36,105 bases of DNA, from positions 1 through 36,105 of the forward strand of contig NZ_JBFWFX010000015.1 in assembly GCF_050286925.1 (NCBI RefSeq), read 5' to 3'. Positions within the stretch are counted from its first letter, which is position 1. Each line of letters starts with the position of its first letter. This DNA is from Caloranaerobacter sp050286925. Its GTDB lineage: Bacteria; Bacillota; Clostridia; Tissierellales; Thermohalobacteraceae. The translations under genes were made by a program, and so were the position numbers. Below the pieces are notes generated by a model, which was not told where the DNA came from, did not search any database, and saw only the letters and a list, made by a program, of their open reading frames with translations. Positions 24,163 through 31,073 of the stretch are shown here, one piece after another.

Positions 24163-25887
24163 ATGAGAATGTCAAGAATGTATATGCCAACACTTAGAGA
24201 AGTACCTTCAGAAGCAGAAATTCCAAGTCATCAGCTTTTGTTAAGAGCAGGCATGATAAGAAAGTTAGTTTCAGGGGTTTATTCTTTCTTGCCTCTTGGA
24301 TACAGAGTAATGAGGAAAATAGAGCAAATAGTAAGAGAAGAGATGGATGCGGCAGGGGCACAAGAAGTGCTTATGTCAGCTATACAGCCAGCTGAAATAT
24401 GGAAGGAAAGTGGACGTTGGTATGAATTTGGTCCAGAAATGTTTAGACTTAAAGATAGACATGAAAGAGAATTCTGTTTAGGACCTACACATGAAGAATA
24501 TTTTACAGATCTTATAAGAAATGAGGTAAAGTCATATAAACAATTGCCTTTAAACATTTATCAGATACAAACTAAGTACAGAGATGAAAAAAGACCTAGA
24601 TTTGGTCTTATGAGAAGTAGAGAGTTTTTAATGAAAGATGCTTATAGTTTTGATAAAGACGAAGAAGGTATGAAAAAATCTTATGAAATAATGTGGAAAG
24701 CTTATGAAAAGATATTTACTAGATGTGGACTAAAGTTTAAAGTAGTTGAAGGCGATTCAGGTGCAATGGGAGGAAGTGATTCCCATGAATTTATGGCTAT
24801 GTCTGATGTTGGAGAAAGTCAAATAGCTTATTGTGAAAAATGTGATTATGCTGCTACAGATGAGAAAGCTAAGTGCATATACAATTTAAATGCAGATGAA
24901 AGTGTTGAATTAGAAACTGAAAAAGTTCATACTCCAGATGTTAAAACTATTGAACAATTAGTAGAGTTCTTAAATGTTCCAGCAGATAAATTTGTAAAAA
25001 CGTTAATCTATAAAATAAAAGATGAGATAGTAGCAGTATTAGTACCAGGAAACAGAGAGGTTAATGAAGTTAAATTATGTAATTTATTTGGTGTAAGAGA
25101 ACATGAATTAGAGATGGCAAATGAAGATATAGTTAAAGAAGTTACAGGAGCTGAGGTAGGCTTTGCAGGCCCTATTGGAATAAGTGATAAAGTCAAGCTA
25201 ATAGTAGATTCTAGAGTAGCTCAAATGAAAAACTTTATAGTAGGAGCTAATGAAACAGATTATCATATTAAGAATGTAAACTACGGTAGGGATTTTGAAG
25301 GTCAAATAGTTGAAGACTTATTATTAGTAGAAGAAGGAGATTCATGTCCAAAGTGTGGAGAACCATTGAAGATAGCTAGAGGTATAGAAGTAGGTAATAT
25401 ATTCCAATTAGGGACTAAGTATAGTAAAAGTTTAAATGCTACATTCCTAGATGAAAACGGCAAAGAGAGATATTTTGTTATGGGTTCATATGGTGTTGGT
25501 ATTTCAAGAACGATGGCTGCGATAATAGAGCAAAATCATGATGAAAGAGGTATAATATGGCCTCTATCAGTAGCACCATATCATGTAATAATAACTATAG
25601 TTAGCACTAAGAAAGAAGAACAAGTAAATCTAGGAGAAAAGTTATATAAGGAATTAATGGATAAAGGAATTGAAGTATTATTAGATGATAGAAATGAAAG
25701 ACCAGGAGTTAAGTTCAATGATGCTGATTTAATTGGTATACCTATAAGAATAACAGTAGGAAGAAAGGCAAATGAAAACATAGTAGAATTTGTACTAAGA
25801 GCTACAGGTGAAAAAATAGAAATTTCATCAGATGAAGTTTATGAAAGAATAAAGGCTGAATTTGAAAGACAAGGATTAAAATTATAG
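24163..25887 (+). CDS. proS: Prolyl-tRNA synthetase, bacterial type
   Basis: The 574-residue class II synthetase charges tRNA-Pro. Motif 1 lies around VSGVYSFLPLGYRVMRKIEQIVREEM, motif 2 in YRDEKRPRFGLMRSREFLMKDAYSF, and motif 3 in GSYGVGISRTMAAIIEQ. Between motifs 2 and 3 a long insertion (about residues 225-405) carries the editing INS domain that clears Ala-tRNA-Pro. The C-terminal anticodon-binding domain begins at APYHVIITIV. The ATG has the upstream site gaaagggg. It is controlled by the proline T-box directly upstream. Confidence 0.97.
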   Translation: MRMSRMYMPTLREVPSEAEIPSHQLLLRAGMIRKLVSGVYSFLPLGYRVMRKIEQIVREEMDAAGAQEVLMSAIQPAEIWKESGRWYEFGPEMFRLKDRHEREFCLGPTHEEYFTDLIRNEVKSYKQLPLNIYQIQTKYRDEKRPRFGLMRSREFLMKDAYSFDKDEEGMKKSYEIMWKAYEKIFTRCGLKFKVVEGDSGAMGGSDSHEFMAMSDVGESQIAYCEKCDYAATDEKAKCIYNLNADESVELETEKVHTPDVKTIEQLVEFLNVPADKFVKTLIYKIKDEIVAVLVPGNREVNEVKLCNLFGVREHELEMANEDIVKEVTGAEVGFAGPIGISDKVKLIVDSRVAQMKNFIVGANETDYHIKNVNYGRDFEGQIVEDLLLVEEGDSCPKCGEPLKIARGIEVGNIFQLGTKYSKSLNATFLDENGKERYFVMGSYGVGISRTMAAIIEQNHDERGIIWPLSVAPYHVIITIVSTKKEEQVNLGEKLYKELMDKGIEVLLDDRNERPGVKFNDADLIGIPIRITVGRKANENIVEFVLRATGEKIEISSDEVYERIKAEFERQGLKL

Positions 25888-25894
25888 ATAAAAC

Positions 25895-25927
25895 AATTTT
25901 AAGGCGGTCAACGACCGCCTTAAAATT
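25895..25927. terminator. Bidirectional intrinsic terminator
   Basis: A perfect 15-bp stem, aattttaaggcggtc (25895-25909) with its complement at 25913-25927, has a 3-base aac loop. It ends proS on the plus strand and overlaps the stop codon of a very small minus-strand gene. Confidence 0.88.
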
Positions 25928-26045
25928 ATCGATAAACAATAGATCTTATTTTATCCCTTTCAATTTCAATTATTTGATACATATTAAGTTTTAAGTCTTT
26001 TTTTAATTTAGTATTGTTGAATAAATTTTTAAGAAATGAAAACAT
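25926..26045 (-). CDS. Very small protein, 39 residues
   Basis: On the minus strand an ATG at 26043-26045 opens a 39-codon frame beginning MFSFLKNLFNNTKLKKDL and ending in IRSIVYR. It is preceded by ggaaggtgattgcg, a good ribosome site, and its stop lies inside a strong terminator. The protein is basic, with an amphipathic N-terminal half and an acidic-basic second half. No homologue is recognised. The clean signals support a real gene, although the size makes this uncertain. It lies downstream of the DUF881 gene on the same strand, with a terminator between them. Confidence 0.55.
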   Translation of the reverse strand: MFSFLKNLFNNTKLKKDLKLNMYQIIEIERDKIRSIVYR

Positions 26046-26136
26046 CGCAATCACCTTCCCTCTTAATTTATAGCCTCAATATATCTATGCATAAATTTTT
26101 ATACAGTTGAATTTTGTTAAGAAAATTTAAACAAAT

Positions 26137-26167
26137 TAAGGGACAGCAAATTTTTAGCTGTCCCTTA
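26137..26167 (-). terminator. Terminator of the DUF881 gene
   Basis: taagggacagc (26137-26147) and gctgtccctta (26157-26167) form a perfect 11-bp stem with a 9-base loop. On the minus strand it lies 17 bases after the DUF881 stop and runs into an aatttg tail. The T-run is modest. Confidence 0.75.
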
Positions 26168-26183
26168 TCATGTAATAAACTTA

Positions 26184-26885
26184 TTATTCAATTGGCTTTG
26201 CATACCTAAAATCTAAAACTTTTTTATATCTAGGAATGAAAATGTCTTGTTGTTTTTTTAACTGTATATCAAATTCCGAGGTGTAAATTGTAAAATTAAT
26301 AACCTCTTTAAGTAAATCGGGGTTTCCAATAGCTTTTATAGTTAATGGAGTATTAACAGAAACTCCATTTATTTCAATGTGTAATCCTGCTAGTACAATC
26401 TCTGTACGATTTGTATACCTTAATTCATTTATAGAAATAGCTTCTGCATTTAAAGATTTAAGGTTATTGATTAAATTTAATAATAATTTCAATTTTTTTG
26501 TATACAATTCGTTAGTATCGAAATAGTTAGAGTCATCATGTGAATCATCAATTTCTATTATAATTCCAGGCCCATGTACATCTTTACAACCACTTAACAT
26601 TTTATATGTTTCTACTTCGTTAAGTAGTTTATTTATATCTTTATTTTCTGATGCTTTTTGTTTTTCATATTGATTAGCGATATCGTTTAATTCATTCAAT
26701 TTTTTTTCTAGTATTGCTTTTTCTTTTTGAATTTTTTTTATGTCTATAGTTAATTGCTGATTTTTTTTATCGTAAGGAATGTTTGTTATGAAAATTTTAT
26801 CAGTAACTTTGAGTTGAACAGCAAGTAAAATTCCTAATATAACACTTGCTAATATTATGTATATATTAGCTTTAAAAATTTTCAT
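26184..26885 (-). CDS. DUF881-family membrane-anchored protein
   Basis: The 233-residue protein has one N-terminal membrane segment (IYIILASVILGILLAVQL), a coiled coil of about 70 residues, and a C-terminal domain with CKDVHGPGIIIEIDD and ELRYTNRTEIVLAGLHIEINGV, typical of DUF881 (YlxW/YlxX-like) proteins. These are usually found near cell division or sporulation genes; their role is poorly known. A GTG at 26894 is in frame, but gggtgat is spaced for the ATG at 26885. It is divergent from the small membrane protein at 27053. Confidence 0.85.
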   Translation of the reverse strand: MKIFKANIYIILASVILGILLAVQLKVTDKIFITNIPYDKKNQQLTIDIKKIQKEKAILEKKLNELNDIANQYEKQKASENKDINKLLNEVETYKMLSGCKDVHGPGIIIEIDDSHDDSNYFDTNELYTKKLKLLLNLINNLKSLNAEAISINELRYTNRTEIVLAGLHIEINGVSVNTPLTIKAIGNPDLLKEVINFTIYTSEFDIQLKKQQDIFIPRYKKVLDFRYAKPIE

Positions 26886-26926
26886 GCAAATCACCCATTT
26901 TAATACAGATAATAGTAATCAAAACC

Positions 26927-26955
26927 ATTATATCACAAAAATACCATTATGTTTA
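26927..26955 (-). promoter_or_regulatory. Possible promoter of the DUF881 gene
   Basis: On the minus strand a perfect TATAAT (26932-26927) lies 17 bases after TAAACA (26955-26950), about 42 bases before the start codon. The -35 is only a 4/6 match. Confidence 0.5.
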
Positions 26956-26961
26956 TGTACA

Positions 26962-26990
26962 AAAATGCGACTTTGTCGCATTTTTTGTAT
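26962..26990. terminator. Bidirectional terminator between divergent genes
   Basis: aaaatgcgac (26962-26971) and gtcgcatttt (26975-26984) form a perfect 10-bp stem with a ttt loop, with T-runs on both strands. It lies upstream of both flanking genes rather than downstream of either. Confidence 0.8.
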
Positions 26991-27052
26991 ATGAGAATCT
27001 TTTTTGCAAAGAATAATCTTAAAGTTTAATTTAAATAAATCAGGAGGATTTT

Positions 27053-27178
27053 ATGGACAAAAAAGATAATCGAAATAAATTTGATGTTGGTAGATTCAGC
27101 TTTTTATCAGTTGGTTGGTGGGTAGTACATATACTATTATTGATCTTTGTATTTTTTCTTTTAACGAGAATACTTTAG
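27053..27178 (+). CDS. Small single-pass membrane protein, 41 residues
   Basis: An ATG at 27053 follows caggagga with ideal spacing and opens a 41-codon frame ending at TAG 27176-27178. The first 13 residues are charged (MDKKDNRNKFDVG). Residues about 21-40 are a strong hydrophobic helix (GWWVVHILLLIFVFFLLTRI). It is 27 bases before the DUF1002 gene on the same strand and likely shares its transcript. No homologue is recognised. The strong ribosome site and clear membrane helix argue that it is real. Confidence 0.68.
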   Translation: MDKKDNRNKFDVGRFSFLSVGWWVVHILLLIFVFFLLTRIL

Positions 27179-27205
27179 AAAATCCTGTACTGGAGGGGAT
27201 TATTT

Positions 27206-28072
27206 ATGATTATAAAAAGGTTTATTGCAATGGTTCTGTTTTTTATGCTTATTACCTCTACTGCACATACTCAAAATTTTGATGTTGTTGTCAGTATAGG
27301 TGAAGATTTGACAGAGAAGCAAAAAAATGAGATTTTAGAGTTATTTAATGTTAAAAATAATATTAAGATAATTAAAGTTACAAATAGTGAAGAAAGAAAA
27401 TATTTGGGTAAATATATAGATAAAAAACTAATTGGGACTAAAGCTATTTCATCTGCTTATGTTAAGAAACTGAGTAATAATGAGGGTATTAGCGTTGAAA
27501 CGTACAATATAACTTGGGTTTCTAAGGAAATGTATATGAATGCATTAGTTACAGCTGGTATCAAAGATGCAAAAGTTAAAGTAGCAGCACCTTATGAAGT
27601 ATCTGGTACAGCAGCATTAACTGGTATTATCAAGGCTTTTGAAAGTGCAACAGGTAATAAGATAGGTGAAAGAGAAAAAGAAATAGCTAATGAGGAAATA
27701 GCTAAAACAGGAGAACTTGGACAGAAAATAGGAAAGAAACAAGCTAGTCAGCTCATTAAAGAGATTAAAGAAGAAGTTGTTGCTAAAGATTTGAAAGAAG
27801 AAGATAAAATAAGGGAAATAGTTATAAAAATTTCAAATGAGCTAAACATAAAACTCGAAAAAGAAGAAATTGATGAAATAGTTAAACTTATGAGGAATAT
27901 ATCAGAATTAAACCTTAACTTAAAAGAAATAAAAAAGCAGCTTAAAGGTATATCTGATAAACTTAATGAAATTTCTGAGGAAAATAAGGAAATAAAATCC
28001 CTTTTAAGGAGGATATTAGAATTTTTGAGGAAGATTTTTAGTGATATTTTAACAAAATTAAATATTATATGA
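27206..28072 (+). CDS. Exported DUF1002-family protein
   Basis: The 288-residue protein has a signal peptide-like start (MIIKRFIAMVLFFMLITSTAHTQ). The N-terminal half has the DUF1002 pattern, with ISSAYVKKL, VSKEMYMNALVTAGIKDAKVKVAAPYEVSGTAALTGIIKAFE. The C-terminal 110 residues are Lys- and Glu-rich and strongly helical with coiled-coil character (NLKEIKKQLKGISDKLNEISEENKEIK). The biochemical role is unknown (YpuA in B. subtilis is a member). The ATG follows tggagggga. It is probably in one unit with the small membrane protein upstream. Confidence 0.87.
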   Translation: MIIKRFIAMVLFFMLITSTAHTQNFDVVVSIGEDLTEKQKNEILELFNVKNNIKIIKVTNSEERKYLGKYIDKKLIGTKAISSAYVKKLSNNEGISVETYNITWVSKEMYMNALVTAGIKDAKVKVAAPYEVSGTAALTGIIKAFESATGNKIGEREKEIANEEIAKTGELGQKIGKKQASQLIKEIKEEVVAKDLKEEDKIREIVIKISNELNIKLEKEEIDEIVKLMRNISELNLNLKEIKKQLKGISDKLNEISEENKEIKSLLRRILEFLRKIFSDILTKLNII

Positions 28073-28095
28073 ACTTGTTGACAAAGTTATATTTC

Positions 28096-28285
28096 ATAAT
28101 GAATTGAAAAATAACGCTTATAAATAAATCTTTAGAGAAAACTAAGATTCATAATTTCGAAAAATCCTAACGCACCTAATCAAGACGTCCTGTCTTGTAG
28201 GATGCTGGCTTAGCGTCCATGCTAAGCCTACGGATTTTCTTTGCTAAAGCTTTGTAATTATTCGCTTTTATTTTTCAATTATTAT
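28096..28285. mobile_element. Structured MITE-like element or folded RNA
   Basis: Near-perfect terminal inverted repeats bound a 190-bp segment: ATAATgAATTGAAAAATAA at 28096-28114 and its complement at 28268-28285, with a 13-bp perfect core. Inside, aaaatcc/ggatttt arms (28160-28167 with 28232-28239) enclose two perfect hairpins: CAAGAC-GTCCT-GTCTTG (28181-28197) and GGCTTAGC-GTCCAT-GCTAAGCC (28207-28228). Both loops start with GTCC. There is no open reading frame. A non-autonomous mobile element is my main reading; a structured RNA is the alternative. No clear target-site duplication is seen. Confidence 0.6.
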
Positions 28286-28345
28286 AGTTTTATTTTGTAT
28301 ATAGTTTGATAATATACTTAACATTACATTAATAATAGAATAATC

Positions 28346-28374
28346 TTGATAGGGTAGAAGATGTAGTATATAAT
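28346..28374 (+). promoter_or_regulatory. gltX promoter
   Basis: TTGATA (28346-28351), a 17-base spacer and a perfect TATAAT (28369-28374). It predicts a leader of about 140 bases before gltX. The leader contains two small hairpins (near 28389 and 28421) and a copy of the short repeat, and no T-box. Confidence 0.72.
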
Positions 28375-28470
28375 ATACAGATAGAACAAAATCTTCGATT
28401 TTTGAATAAATTAAGGTAGATTTTATTAAAATCTATTACGGAAATTATATTTAAAATTATTGGCAATTTA

Positions 28471-28503
28471 ATAAGGATATAATTTCCTATGGATTATAAA
28501 AGA
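28471..28503 (+). repeat. Short intergenic repeat, copy C
   Basis: The segment starts ataaggatataatttcc and continues tatggattataaaaga. It is very similar to copy B (two gaps and one or two substitutions over about 30 bases) and less so to copy A. It ends about 10 bases before the gltX ribosome site, so it lies in the mRNA leader. Confidence 0.45.
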
Positions 28504-28520
28504 TATTAGGAGGTAGTCGG

Positions 28521-30002
28521 ATGACGGAAGTAAGGGTTAGATTTGCACCGAGTCCTACAGGCTATTTGCATATTGGTAATTTTAGAACTGCACTTTATAA
28601 TTACCTTTTTGCTAAGAATCAAGGTGGAAAGTATATATTGAGGATAGAAGATACAGATAGGACTAGATATGTTGAAGGTGCGATTGAAAATTTAATTGAA
28701 TCTTTATTATGGGCTGGAGTCGTACATGATGAAGGTGTTTTTATAGAAAACGGAAAAATTGTACAAAAAGGTGAATATGGTCCTTATATACAATCTGAAA
28801 GGTTAGATATTTACAAAAAATATGTAGAAGAGCTTATTGAAAAAGGACATGCATATTATTGTTTCTGTTCTAAAGAAAGACTTGATAAGATTAGAGAAGA
28901 ACAAAAATCTAAAGGGCTTACTCCGAGGTATGATGGTCATTGTAGAGATATAACTATTGAAGAGGCTAAAAAGAGAATAGAAGCTGGTGAAGAATACACA
29001 GTAAGATTAAAATTACCACCAAATAAGGATATTAAGTTTAAAGATTTGATTAGAGGGGAAATAACTATAAATACTAATGATTTAGATGATCAGGTATTAC
29101 TTAAATCAGATGGATTCCCAACTTATCATTTAGCTGTTGTAGTAGATGACCATCTTATGAAAATTACTCATATAGTAAGAGGAGAAGAATGGCTTTCTTC
29201 AACTCCAAAACACGTTTATTTGTATGAAGTTTTTGGTTGGGAGCAGCCTGTTTACGTACACCTTCCAACAGTATTAAATAAGAATAAGAAGAAGTTGAGT
29301 AAAAGACATGGCGATGTAGCAGTGAGAGATTTTAGAAAAAAAGGATATCTACCTGAAGCTTTAGTAAATTATTTAGCATTAGTTGGTTGGAGTCCAGAAG
29401 ACAATAGAGAAATTTTAAATATGGAAGAGCTTATTAACGAATTTTCTTTTGATAGAGTATCAAAAACTGGAGGAGTTTTTGATACTGATAAACTAAATTG
29501 GGTAAATGGTCAATATATAAGGAAAAGTGATGTAGATAGAATAACAAAACTTGCAATACCTTACCTTGTTGAAGCAGGATTTATAAATGAAGATGATATA
29601 AAAAATAGATATGAATGGATTAAAATGATAGTATCAGCTCTGCAGGAAAAAATATCTTATATAAGTGAAATTGTTGATAAAGCCTATGTATTTTTTAAAG
29701 ATAAAGTAGAGCCTGAAAATGAAGAAGTTGTAGAAGTACTTAAAGGAGAACATGTTCCAGGTTTAATAGAGGCTTTTGAAGAAGAACTTAATAGTATTGA
29801 TGAAATAGATGAAGAATTTGCTTTAAACTTATTTAAGAAACTTCAAAAGAAAACAGGAGCAAAGGGTAAAAATTTATATATGCCTATTAGAGCAATACTT
29901 ACAGGACAGCTTCATGGACCAGATTTAGTTAAAACAATCTTGATTTTAGGTAAACAAAATATATTAAAGAGAATAGAATATGTAAAAGGGGAAATTATGT
30001 AA
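28521..30002 (+). CDS. gltX: Glutamyl-tRNA synthetase
   Basis: The 493-residue class I synthetase charges tRNA-Glu. Landmarks are RFAPSPTGYLHIGNFRTAL (HIGH-type motif), the GHCRD segment, IVRGEEWLSSTPKH, and the KMSKS-type KLSKRHG. The C-terminal helical anticodon-binding domain follows. In organisms lacking GlnRS the enzyme also misacylates tRNA-Gln; whether that holds here cannot be told. The ATG follows taggaggta. gltX-cysE-cysS is the order known in B. subtilis. Confidence 0.97.
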   Translation: MTEVRVRFAPSPTGYLHIGNFRTALYNYLFAKNQGGKYILRIEDTDRTRYVEGAIENLIESLLWAGVVHDEGVFIENGKIVQKGEYGPYIQSERLDIYKKYVEELIEKGHAYYCFCSKERLDKIREEQKSKGLTPRYDGHCRDITIEEAKKRIEAGEEYTVRLKLPPNKDIKFKDLIRGEITINTNDLDDQVLLKSDGFPTYHLAVVVDDHLMKITHIVRGEEWLSSTPKHVYLYEVFGWEQPVYVHLPTVLNKNKKKLSKRHGDVAVRDFRKKGYLPEALVNYLALVGWSPEDNREILNMEELINEFSFDRVSKTGGVFDTDKLNWVNGQYIRKSDVDRITKLAIPYLVEAGFINEDDIKNRYEWIKMIVSALQEKISYISEIVDKAYVFFKDKVEPENEEVVEVLKGEHVPGLIEAFEEELNSIDEIDEEFALNLFKKLQKKTGAKGKNLYMPIRAILTGQLHGPDLVKTILILGKQNILKRIEYVKGEIM

Positions 30003-30048
30003 TTTAGATAATAGAGTACGGATAACACGGGATAAGACTTTTATCTAA

Positions 30049-30077
30049 TTGACAAAAAGGTTGAAGTTATTTATGAT
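30049..30077 (+). promoter_or_regulatory. cysE-cysS promoter
   Basis: A perfect TTGACA (30049-30054), a 17-base spacer and TATGAT (30072-30077), followed by the cysteine T-box leader. Confidence 0.78.
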
Positions 30078-30119
30078 TATTTTAATAAGTGGATTATAAA
30101 ATTAAATATTTTAATAGGT

Positions 30120-30340
30120 GATGATGAGGAGAGTAGATTTACTAAACCTACAGAGAGAAATCCTTATAAGCTGAGAGGGATTTCAGGTCAATGGTAAATC
30201 GAAGTGCACCTCTGAACTATTACCCGAACGTTAAGTAGGGTAAATCGGTTGCTCCGTTATAGCTTAATGAGTTGGGGCTTAAGCCCAAACAGAGTGGAAC
30301 CGCGGGATAAACCGTCTCTGTATTTAAGAGGCGGTTTTTT
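30120..30340 (+). promoter_or_regulatory. T-box leader, cysteine-specific
   Basis: Stem I features cagagag and ctgagagg are visible. The specifier loop gaagTGCacctctgaac places TGC, a cysteine codon, at 30205-30207. The T-box hallmark agagtggaaccgcgg is at 30291-30305. The terminator stem aaccgtctct/agaggcggtt (30310-30319 with 30327-30336) is followed by T residues. Uncharged tRNA-Cys should induce cysE, cysS and possibly mrnC, so both cysteine supply and charging respond together. Confidence 0.95.
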
Positions 30341-30401
30341 ATATTCTTCTGTTAAATAGTCGATTATCTGGACTAATAACTAAAGCGGGGGTTGATTGAT
30401 T

Positions 30402-31073
30402 ATGTTTAGAACTCTTAGAGAAGACATTAAAGCCATCTTTGAAAGAGACCCAGCAGTTAAAAGTTTATTAGAAGTAATTTTATGTTATCCTGGTCTACAT
30501 GCAATAATTATATACAGAATAGCACATTGGTTCTATAAAAGAAAATTGTTCTTAATTGCGAGACTATTATCTCATATTGGTAGATTTCTAACGGGTATAG
30601 AAATACATCCAGGTGCGAAGATAGGAAAAGGGATTTTTATTGATCACGGTATGGGTGTAGTTATTGGAGAGACTGCAGAGATAGGCGATAATGTAACAAT
30701 ATACCAAGGAGCAACATTAGGAGGTACAGGAAAAGAAAAAGGGAAAAGACATCCAACTATAGGAAATAATGTAGTAATAAGTAGTGGAGCTAAGGTGTTA
30801 GGACCATTTAAAGTAGGAGATAATTCAAAAATTGGAGCAGGAGCTGTTGTATTAAAAGAAGTACCTCCAAATTGTACAGTTGTAGGAATACCTGGTAGAA
30901 TTGTAGTTAAAGACAACAAAAAAGTTTCAGATATAAAAAAAGAAATTGATTTGGATCAAGTTAGGTTACCTGACCCAATAGCACAAGAGTTGGAGTGCTT
31001 GAGAAAGAGAGTTACAGAATTAGAAAACATTATTTACAATTTGAAAGGAGGAAAAAATAATGAAACTTTATAA
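30402..31073 (+). CDS. cysE: Serine O-acetyltransferase
   Basis: The 223-residue enzyme makes O-acetylserine, the carbon acceptor for cysteine synthesis. A short N-terminal helical domain is followed by a left-handed parallel beta-helix of hexapeptide repeats (IEIHPGAKIGKGIFIDHGMGVVIGETAEIGDNVTIYQGATLGG). The catalytic DHG and the VVGIPGRIV end are present. An in-frame TTG at 30396 is possible, but gcgggg fits the ATG at 30402. The gene overlaps cysS by 14 bases and is under the cysteine T-box. Confidence 0.95.
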   Translation: MFRTLREDIKAIFERDPAVKSLLEVILCYPGLHAIIIYRIAHWFYKRKLFLIARLLSHIGRFLTGIEIHPGAKIGKGIFIDHGMGVVIGETAEIGDNVTIYQGATLGGTGKEKGKRHPTIGNNVVISSGAKVLGPFKVGDNSKIGAGAVVLKEVPPNCTVVGIPGRIVVKDNKKVSDIKKEIDLDQVRLPDPIAQELECLRKRVTELENIIYNLKGGKNNETL

